DNA from: Burkholderiaceae bacterium
GTDB lineage: Bacteria; Pseudomonadota; Gammaproteobacteria; Burkholderiales; Burkholderiaceae_C
Length of the DNA: 9,822 nucleotides
Assembly: GCA_013693755.1 (NCBI GenBank)
Contig: CP059256.1
Coordinates: forward strand, 1,829,624 to 1,839,445
Direction: 5' to 3'
Position numbers and translations under genes: made by a program. Each line of letters opens with the position of its first letter. Positions within the stretch are counted from its first letter, which is position 1. The notes beneath the pieces are model-generated. The model saw nothing but the letters and a program-made list of their open reading frames with translations, did no database searches and was not told where the DNA came from. This document shows, one piece after another, positions 1-9,822 of this stretch.

Positions 1-75
1 ACTCAGGCCATCGACCACGGTGGCGGTGCCATAGCGTTTGCACAGGGCGCGGACGTCGAGCAGCGATTCGGGCAT
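1..75 (-). CDS. ABC transporter ATP-binding protein, N-terminal fragment
   Basis: Only the first 25 codons are in the window; the gene continues past the left edge on the minus strand. The reading starts MPESLLDVRALCKRYGTATV and continues VDGLS. This is the usual opening of an ABC-ATPase: a first beta strand, then the 'L.K.YG...VV.GLS' stretch that carries the A-loop aromatic residue (Tyr15) for adenine stacking. The Walker A motif would lie just beyond the window. I see no strong Shine-Dalgarno sequence before the ATG. The gene points the same way as recQ but lies 133 bases downstream of it, so co-transcription is possible but not shown. The substrate, and whether the system imports or exports, cannot be told from this fragment. 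Confidence 0.75.
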   Translation of the reverse strand, partial: MPESLLDVRALCKRYGTATVVDGLS

Positions 76-208
76 GCGTCGATTGTCGCTGCAAGCGGGC
101 GCGGCGGCTTGGGGTGAGGATCCGTCCGAAGGGGGCGGGCGGGGCGGCCGAGCCTGCCGAAGGGGCCTGGCCGCGAAGCGCCCGCTCACCGCCTCTCACG
201 GGAAGTGT

Positions 209-2119
<1,911 letters not shown>

Positions 2120-2126
2120 CGAATAA

Positions 2127-2143
2127 CCTCAAAAACAATAGCA
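2127..2143 (-). promoter_or_regulatory. recQ ribosome-binding site and candidate extended -10 box
   Basis: On the minus strand, GAGG (2130-2127) sits 7 bases before the TTG start of recQ and decides that start. Just upstream is TGC followed by TATTGT (2143-2135). This has the TGn extension and 4 of 6 matches to a sigma70 -10 box, which would give a very short leader. I see no good -35 box. The ribosome-binding site is well supported; the promoter is only a suggestion. The IS110 insertion point lies upstream of it, so this promoter would survive the insertion. Confidence 0.4.
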
Positions 2144-2185
2144 GACCAAGACCGGTTGGCGCTGGGGTTCAGGGTGAAAAGCTTG

Positions 2186-2191
2186 TATGTT
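2186..2191 (+). promoter_or_regulatory. left-end -10 half of the IS110 junction promoter
   Basis: TATGTT matches the -10 consensus at 4 of 6 positions. In the integrated element it has no -35 partner inside the IS. In the predicted circular form it lies exactly 17 bases downstream of TTGACT in the right end. Transcription would start near 2198, shortly before the first stem-loop of the bridge RNA. The arrangement follows the published IS621 model, in which joining the ends creates the promoter. Confidence 0.6.
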
Positions 2192-2197
2192 CAGACC

Positions 2198-3353
<1,156 letters not shown>

Positions 3354-3390
3354 CGGAAGACGGATACTCAGAAGAAGCCTTGCAGAAGCC

Positions 3391-3408
3391 CCCGCGATGA
3401 CGCGCGGG
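3391..3408. other. short GC-rich hairpin outside the IS right end
   Basis: CCCGCG (3391-3396) and CGCGGG (3403-3408) form a perfect 6-base stem around ATGACG. It lies 22 bases outside the proposed IS end. No T-tract follows on either strand, so I do not call it a terminator. Its role is unknown. Confidence 0.35.
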
Positions 3409-3463
3409 ACGCCTCCGGATGGTATGCGAGGCGCAAGCCGCGGCCTTCTCGAACCCCGGGCGG

Positions 3464-3503
3464 GCGCACCGGCCGAGGCCGGCCACGCGCCGACACGGTG
3501 CGC
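3464..3503. repeat. nested inverted repeats in the metH part 1 upstream spacer
   Basis: GCGCACC (3464-3470) is the exact reverse complement of GGTGCGC (3497-3503). Between them CCGGC (3469-3473) and GCCGG (3478-3482) can form a competing tight hairpin. This is the only structured part I see in the 210-base spacer between the IS end (3368) and the metH part 1 start. It does not resemble a riboswitch I recognise. In DNA this GC-rich, such repeats can arise by chance. Confidence 0.35.
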
Positions 3504-3565
3504 GGCGGGGCCCTGCCTCACCGCCACCGAACAGCCCTTCGCAGCGCCGTGCAGGCCCGCCTTCC

Positions 3566-3571
3566 TACAAT
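3566..3571 (+). promoter_or_regulatory. -10 box of metH part 1, suggesting a leaderless transcript
   Basis: TACAAT matches the sigma70 -10 consensus at 5 of 6 positions and is followed by seven bases and then ATG (3579-3581). Transcription would start at or next to that ATG, giving a leaderless or nearly leaderless mRNA. No Shine-Dalgarno sequence is present and I find no clear -35 box at 16-18 bases. The box supports 3579 as the natural start even though that ATG is out of frame with the gene body. Confidence 0.55.
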
Positions 3572-3578
3572 CCGGGGC

Positions 3579-4753
3579 ATGAAACCCTGCATTACACCCG
3601 CGCGGCCCAACTGCCCGAGATTCTCGCGCAGCGCATCGCCGTCCTCGACGGCGCGATGGGCACGATGATCCAGCGCTTCAAGCTCACCGAGGCGCAGTAC
3701 CGCGGCGAAGGCTGCCGCGGCCCGCGCTGCGTGGGCGATCGCTTCAAGGACTTCCCGCGCGAGGTCAAGGGCAACAACGAACTGCTTTCGATCACCCGCC
3801 CCGACCTCATCGGCGACATCCACGCGAGCTACCTTGCCGCCGGCGCCGACCTCATCGAGACCAACACCTTCGGCGCCACGAGCATTGCCCAGGCCGACTA
3901 CGGCATGGCCGATCTGGCGCGCGAGATGAACCTCGCCTCCGCGCAACTCGCCCGCGCGGCCTGCGACGCGTTCAGCACGCCCGAGCACCCGCGCTTCGTC
4001 ACCGGCGCGCTCGGCCCCACACCCAAGACGGCGAGCATCAGCCCCGACGTGAACGACCCCGGCGCCCGCAACGTCAGCTTCGAGGACCTGCGCGCGGCCT
4101 ATCTGGAGCAGACACTCGCCCTCATCGAGGGCGGCGCCGACGTGCTGCTGGTGGAAACCATCTTCGACACGCTCAACGCCAAGGCCGCGTTGTTCGCCAT
4201 CGAGGAGGCCTTCGACGCCACCGGCGAGCGGCTGCCGCTCATCATCAGCGGCACTGTCACCGATGCGTCCGGGCGCATCCTCTCGGGGCAGACGGTGACC
4301 GCCTTCTGGCATTCGGTGCGCCATGCGCGCCCGCTGGCCGTGGGCCTGAACTGCGCGCTCGGCGCGGCCCTGATGCGGCCCTATATCCAGGAACTCGCCA
4401 AGGCCGCGCCCGACACCTTCATCAGCTGCTACCCCAACGCCGGCCTGCCCAACCCCATGAGCGACACCGGCTTCGACGAAACGCCCGAGGTCACCAGCCG
4501 GCTGCTGCGCGAGTTCGCCGCGGAAGGCCTGGTCAACCTCGTCGGCGGCTGCTGCGGCACCACGCCGCAGCACATCGGCGCCATCCACGACGCGGTGGCC
4601 CCGCTGGCCACCCGCAAGCTCGGCGCCGCCGGCCCTTCCGCCGCGACGAAGCGACGGCCGAAGCCTGATCGCCGTGCGGGCCGCCGGCCACACGCGGCGG
4701 GCTCCTGCGTGTGCGCCGCGCGCGAAGCGGACGGGTTGACCGGCTGCCGCTGA
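3579..4753 (+). CDS. metH: methionine synthase part 1: homocysteine S-methyltransferase domain, apparent frameshift at codon 2
   Basis: This is the zinc- and homocysteine-binding module of cobalamin-dependent methionine synthase, encoded on its own. It activates the homocysteine thiol for methyl transfer from methylcobalamin. Conserved blocks run from [16 protein letters not shown] through [28 protein letters not shown] and [16 protein letters not shown]. The three zinc cysteines are visible in GLNCALG and in GGCCGTTP. The body of the gene (frame of 3587-4753) is complete and ends at the inter-domain linker. The start is odd: the ATG at 3579, right after the -10 box, reads MKPCITP in the wrong frame. 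One extra A in the AAA run after the ATG would give [12 protein letters not shown] and a 391-residue protein. The only in-frame ATG upstream is 3419, before the -10 box, and it adds 53 non-conserved residues; CTG at 3587 is the only other option. A 10-residue insertion with two cysteines lies near residues 45-54. The last 40 or so residues are a basic, non-conserved tail. Confidence 0.9.
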
Positions 4754-4756
4754 ACG

Positions 4757-5491
4757 TCAGGCGGGCGTGATCGAGCCCACCATGCGCAGCGCGGCCAGAT
4801 CGCGCAGCAACTGGCCTTCGCTCAGGCCGGTGAGGGCGTGCAACTCCTCGAAGCGGTGGTCGCGCTGCTGCAGAAGCTGCATCAGCCGCACATGCCGGCC
4901 CGCCACCAGCGTGCGCGGCAGCGGCGGGTAGCCGTGCCAGCGCAGCGGCAGTTCGCGCCAGTGCCGGGGCAGCAACTGCTCGGCCAGCGGCGCGAACTGC
5001 GCATAGCGCCACAGCAGCGCCGGCAGGCTGGTGGCACGCCAGTTCGCCGGGGCGGCAGCCGCCGCAGCCGGGCGGGGATGTGCGCGAAGGCCCGAGAGCT
5101 CGCGCAGCGCCAGCCGGTCGCGCACCGCCACCTCGCCCGAGGCGGGGCGGTAGATGGCCACCAGCACCCCGTCCTGGGCCAGCAGGTGCACGCAGGCGTG
5201 TGCCTGCTGGCCGCCGCGGGTCTGCATCAGCGTGGCGGCCAGCGCAATGTCGACCTCGATCTCGCTCGCTGGCGCGGCGGTGGTGGCCTCGCCGTCGGCG
5301 TCGCCTGTCGCCGCTTCGGACTGCAGGCCGACCATCCAGGAGCTGAGCTCAATGTCGCCGAGCTGCGCCAGTTCTTCGTCGATGCGGCGCAGCAGCGTCT
5401 CGCGCGGCGCGCTGTGGTCAGCGGGCGGCGCGGGCTCGGCGGCAAAGGCTTCGCCGGGCACGGTGGGGGAATAGCTGCGGTCGCTGTTCAC
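4757..5491 (-). CDS. protein of unknown function, paralogue B of a tandem pair
   Basis: I do not recognise this 244-residue protein. It starts with GTG, preceded by AAGAGG five to six bases away; that ribosome-binding site overlaps the TAA stop of the upstream paralogue, so the two genes are probably translationally coupled. No signal peptide or membrane segment is seen, so it should be cytoplasmic. After a Pro/Ala-rich N-terminus come RRIDEELAQLGDIELSSWM (about 35-53), an acidic/Ala linker, ASEIEVDIALA, then DGVLVAIYRPASGEVAVRD and PRHWRELPLRWHG. The last 45 residues (LLQQRDHRFEELHALTGLS and following) look like a helical, possibly winged-helix, unit. Each block has a clear counterpart in the neighbouring gene. 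The stop lies only 3 bases from the stop of metH part 1, which converges on it. The protein could be a regulator, but that is inference. Confidence 0.8.
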   Translation of the reverse strand: MNSDRSYSPTVPGEAFAAEPAPPADHSAPRETLLRRIDEELAQLGDIELSSWMVGLQSEAATGDADGEATTAAPASEIEVDIALAATLMQTRGGQQAHACVHLLAQDGVLVAIYRPASGEVAVRDRLALRELSGLRAHPRPAAAAAAPANWRATSLPALLWRYAQFAPLAEQLLPRHWRELPLRWHGYPPLPRTLVAGRHVRLMQLLQQRDHRFEELHALTGLSEGQLLRDLAALRMVGSITPA

Positions 5492-5500
5492 GTCGGCCTC

Positions 5501-6199
5501 TTACACGATGACCAGGCAGCCCATGAGCATCAGCGCCACCAGCTCGCGGCTGAGCTGCGCCTCGTCGCCACCGACCGTTCGGACCAGCTCGGCCAGGCTG
5601 CGGTCGCCCTTCTGCAGGGCGGAGATGATCTCGAATTGCCGCCCCGGCAGCAGCGAGAAGTTGAACGGCGGGATTTCGCGCAGCCGCAGCGGCGAGTCGC
5701 GCCAGTGCCGCGACAGCGCCTGGTCGCCCGCGGGGCCGAGCAGCGAGAAGCGCCACTGCACCGCCTCGAAGCTGGTGCTGCGCCAGCCCTCGGGCGGCTG
5801 CGCCGCGCGCAGCGGGCGGGGCCGCCAGGCCAGGCGCAGCAGCTCGCGCGTGTCCACCGTGTCGCGCACATGCACGCTGCCGTCGTCGGGTCGGTAGATG
5901 GCCAGCAGCACGCCGTCGCCGCCGGTGATGTGCGCGCTGTGGCCGGGTGTGAGCGAGCGCCGCGCCATCGTCAGCACCGGCGCCAGCGCCACGTCCACGT
6001 TGATCTCGCTCGCCGGCCGTGGCACGCCGGGCAGCGTCGAGTTGCCGCGCTCGCGCGCGAGCATCCAGGAGCTCACCGTCACCGACGCCATGTCCGCGAG
6101 CTCGGCATCGATGCGCGCGCGCAGCGCCTCGCGCTCGGGCCCGCTCGGCGGCGTGCTCGGTGCGCTGCGGCGGACGTTCGATGCGCGCGAATCGCTCAA
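5501..6199 (-). CDS. protein of unknown function, paralogue A of a tandem pair
   Basis: This is a 232-residue protein from the TTG start chosen here; an ATG at 6226 would add nine residues. The TTG is preferred because GGGAGG (6210-6205) stands five bases before it, while nothing resembling a Shine-Dalgarno sequence precedes the ATG. It shares the order of motifs with its neighbour: LRARIDAELADMASVTVSSWM, ASEINVDVALAPVL, DGVLLAIYRPDDGSVHVRD, WRSTSFEAVQWRFSLLG, SRHWRDSPLRL, and a C-terminal helical unit (LQKGDRSLAELVRTVGGDEA and on) ending in a hydrophobic MLMGCLVIV. It is first in a two-gene operon, 9 bases before paralogue B, and is divergent from metH part 2. No signal peptide is seen. The family is unknown to me; conservation across the pair shows both are real coding genes. 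Confidence 0.8.
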   Translation of the reverse strand: MSDSRASNVRRSAPSTPPSGPEREALRARIDAELADMASVTVSSWMLARERGNSTLPGVPRPASEINVDVALAPVLTMARRSLTPGHSAHITGGDGVLLAIYRPDDGSVHVRDTVDTRELLRLAWRPRPLRAAQPPEGWRSTSFEAVQWRFSLLGPAGDQALSRHWRDSPLRLREIPPFNFSLLPGRQFEIISALQKGDRSLAELVRTVGGDEAQLSRELVALMLMGCLVIV

Positions 6200-6303
6200 G
6201 AAAACCTCCCGGTGAACGGGGCGCATTGCCGGCGGGCGCTGCCAGCCTTGCGGCGACCCCTCGGTTCATTCTGCAAACCGACCTCTGGCGTGTCAACGCA
6301 GGA

Positions 6304-6309
6304 TAAAAT
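6304..6309 (+). promoter_or_regulatory. -10 box of the riboswitch-metH part 2 transcript
   Basis: TAAAAT matches the -10 consensus at 5 of 6 positions. Transcription would start near 6316, exactly where the 5' strand of riboswitch helix P1 begins. That agreement is the main support. No convincing -35 box is seen at 16-18 bases. The 104 bases between the start of paralogue A (6199) and this box hold no gene I can support and presumably carry the divergent promoters. Confidence 0.6.
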
Positions 6310-6371
6310 CGTTGGCTCTCCAAGGAGCGTTGCAGCGGGTGCCCGGCCCGTCAGGCTTGGAGAGTGCGGGG

Positions 6372-6534
6372 CTGAGAAGTTGTGAACGAACCCGACACGC
6401 CCGCTCATCCCGCCAAAAGTGTCCACTCGGCGTTGCAAATGCTCGCCGTAGCCCGCGCTACGGCTGCGCTTTGCGCCTTGATTGGGCGCTTTTTGGCCTG
6501 CTCGGAGGCGTCCGATTCATTCACAACTTCTGAG
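6372..6534. mobile_element. foldback MITE-like element with 5-base target duplication
   Basis: The element proper is 6377-6529 (153 bases), flanked by CTGAG at 6372-6376 and again at 6530-6534. Its ends are inverted repeats: AAGTTGTGAA at the left is the exact complement of TTCACAACTT at the right, and matching continues to about 22 positions with three mismatches. The two arms (76 and 73 bases) stay alignable all the way to a central perfect hairpin GCCGTAGC-CCGC-GCTACGGC (6445-6464), so the whole unit is one imperfect palindrome. It encodes no protein. These are the hallmarks of a non-autonomous miniature inverted-repeat transposable element. I have an uncertain memory of similar palindromic repeats in Comamonadaceae genomes, so it may be multi-copy. 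The parent transposase family is unknown. Confidence 0.82.
6473..6494 (+). terminator. candidate intrinsic terminator inside the foldback element
   Basis: GCGCC (6473-6477) pairs with GGCGC (6485-6489) around a 7-base loop and is followed at once by five T residues (6490-6494). The stem is short but all G-C. It lies in the riboswitch leader, before metH part 2, so it could cut transcription of that gene. The long foldback pairing of the element competes with it. Its activity is uncertain. Confidence 0.35.
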
Positions 6535-6561
6535 GACACGCTGCGCCAACCGTCAACGACG

Positions 6562-6601
6562 CTCACCTGTACGCGCCCATTCTGGCATTTTTTCAGGTGA
6601 G
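6562..6601 (+). promoter_or_regulatory. anti-Shine-Dalgarno / Shine-Dalgarno switch of metH part 2
   Basis: CTCACCTG (6562-6569) is the exact complement of CAGGTGAG (6594-6601), which contains the Shine-Dalgarno sequence AGGTGAG four bases before the ATG at 6606. The first three bases of the anti-Shine-Dalgarno also belong to riboswitch helix P4. The two pairings exclude each other. Without SAH the 8-base stem hides the ribosome-binding site; with SAH, P4 captures CTC and frees it. The predicted outcome is a translational ON switch, in line with the known behaviour of SAH riboswitches. Confidence 0.82.
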
Positions 6602-6605
6602 ACCC

Positions 6606-9371
<2,766 letters not shown>

Positions 9372-9382
9372 GGGAACCCTTC

Positions 9383-9822
9383 ATGAACGCCGGCGGCCCG
9401 CGCCCGAACCGCTCGTGGCGGCACTTGGGGCTGGCGGCGTGGGTGCTGGCCTGGGCGCTCGGGCTGCTGGGCGCCGCAGGCGCGGCCTGGGCGGCGCCCG
9501 AGGCCTTGCGGCTGTCCAGCGAGCGCGGCGAACTGGCGCTGGCCGGTCGCAGCGAGTGGCTGCTCGACCGCGGCGGAGGGCTCGACGTCGAGGCGGTCGA
9601 GCGCGCCAGCGGCTGGCAGACGCGCGAGGCGGGCCACGCCGTCACGCTCGAGCGCGGCGACGCGCTGTGGGTGCGCTTCGTCGCCTACAAGCCGCATGAC
9701 GGGCCGGACTGGATGCTCGACGTGGACCCGCCCGGCGTGGACCGGGTCACCCTGTTCTACCGCGACGGCGAGAACGCCTGGGTGCTGCGCCAGGGCGGCG
9801 ACAGCCTGGCGCAAAGTGCATG
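9383..9822 (+). CDS. membrane sensor protein with 7TMR-DISM extracellular domain, N-terminal part
   Basis: The reading frame stays open from the ATG at 9383 to the window end (146 codons), so the gene is cut by the edge. The start has AGGGA about seven bases upstream and lies 11 bases after the stop of metH part 2, suggesting co-transcription. After a basic N-terminus (RPNRSWRH) comes a hydrophobic signal segment (about residues 14-36, ending AAWAAPEA). A periplasmic region follows with ALWVRFVAYKP, WMLDVDPPGVDRVTLFYRDG and LRQGGD. That pattern (WxRF, then WxLxVxPPxxDxVxLFxxD, then GD) matches the 7TMR-DISM extracellular domain 2. Proteins of this kind usually continue with seven membrane helices and a histidine kinase, GGDEF or similar output domain, which here lies beyond the window. 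The ligand is unknown. Confidence 0.72.
   Translation, partial: MNAGGPRPNRSWRHLGLAAWVLAWALGLLGAAGAAWAAPEALRLSSERGELALAGRSEWLLDRGGGLDVEAVERASGWQTREAGHAVTLERGDALWVRFVAYKPHDGPDWMLDVDPPGVDRVTLFYRDGENAWVLRQGGDSLAQSA

Larger units (their letters stand above)
6316..6567 (+). promoter_or_regulatory. S-adenosylhomocysteine (SAH) riboswitch, interrupted by an insertion
   Basis: The aptamer senses SAH, the product of methyl transfer reactions. Helix P1 is perfect: CTCTCCAAG (6316-6324) with CTTGGAGAG (6356-6364). Between them comes the conserved core GAGCGTTGCA (6325-6334), hairpin P2 (CGGG 6336-6339 with CCCG 6347-6350) and the conserved CAGG (6352-6355). Far downstream CAACGACGCTCACC (6554-6567) carries the 3' strand of the pseudoknot P4: ACGCTC (6559-6564) pairs with GAGCGT (6325-6330). 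These match the known SAH riboswitch, as in Ralstonia ahcY, almost base for base. The genetic context, metH, is also one of the known targets. What is unusual is the length: the linker between P1 and the P4 3' strand is about 190 bases, mostly a 153-base foldback insertion. Both aptamer halves look undamaged. Confidence 0.9.

Noticed and set aside
146..181. GCGGCC/GGCCGC inverted repeat between recQ and the ABC gene as a terminator
   Set aside because: The stem is 6 bases with a loop of about 20 and no T-tract on the minus strand. In DNA this rich in G and C it is expected by chance.
3419..3578. The 53-codon upstream extension of metH part 1 from the ATG at 3419
   Set aside because: It lies before the TACAAT box, has no Shine-Dalgarno sequence and reads as Arg/Pro-rich non-conserved sequence. 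It is kept only as a fallback if the frameshift is real.
6575..6593. A T-run (6588-6593) as a terminator just before metH part 2
   Set aside because: The only stem before it has three pairs. The T-run lies in the loop of the anti-Shine-Dalgarno/Shine-Dalgarno hairpin, and a translational mechanism fits better.
6312..6600. Small open frames in the metH leader (both strands)
   Set aside because: They cover the riboswitch and the palindromic element, whose structure explains the sequence; no ribosome-binding site or recognisable product.

Overview
The window is high-GC DNA from a betaproteobacterium. It most resembles Burkholderiales of the Comamonadaceae type. The grounds are the codon use, a methionine synthase split into two genes, TACAAT/TAAAAT -10 boxes very close to gene starts, and an S-adenosylhomocysteine (SAH) riboswitch in front of metH. 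This assignment rests on recognition, not on a search.

Layout, left to right. (1) The first 25 codons of an ABC-transporter ATPase (minus strand). (2) A complete RecQ helicase gene (minus strand, TTG start). (3) An apparently intact IS110-family insertion sequence, about 2184-3368. It carries a DEDD transposase and, in its left end, a complete predicted bridge RNA. Joining its two ends at the proposed CT core would create a sigma70 promoter with an exact 17-base spacer. (4) A 210-base hairpin-rich spacer ending in a -10 box. (5) metH part 1 (homocysteine/zinc domain), whose natural ATG is out of frame with the body of the gene by one base. (6) Two tandem paralogous genes of unknown function on the minus strand, lying between the two metH parts. 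(7) A promoter, an SAH riboswitch and an anti-Shine-Dalgarno switch in front of (8) metH part 2 (folate, cobalamin and reactivation domains). (9) The start of a 7TMR-DISM-like membrane sensor gene, probably co-transcribed with metH part 2 and running off the window.

How they work together. The two metH products together make up the modules of one cobalamin-dependent methionine synthase, which remethylates homocysteine. Only the second half is preceded by the SAH riboswitch. SAH binding should form helix P4, release the ribosome-binding site and turn translation on, linking methionine synthesis to by-product accumulation.

The two most interesting structures are non-coding. A 153-base foldback element with a 5-base target duplication (CTGAG) has inserted inside the SAH riboswitch, between P1 and the 3' strand of P4. 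It is nearly palindromic throughout, so it may simply act as a very long extra helix while leaving both aptamer halves intact. The IS110 left end shows the 5' stem-loop, target-binding loop and donor-binding loop of a bridge RNA, with guide segments that match the element's own ends and its right flank.
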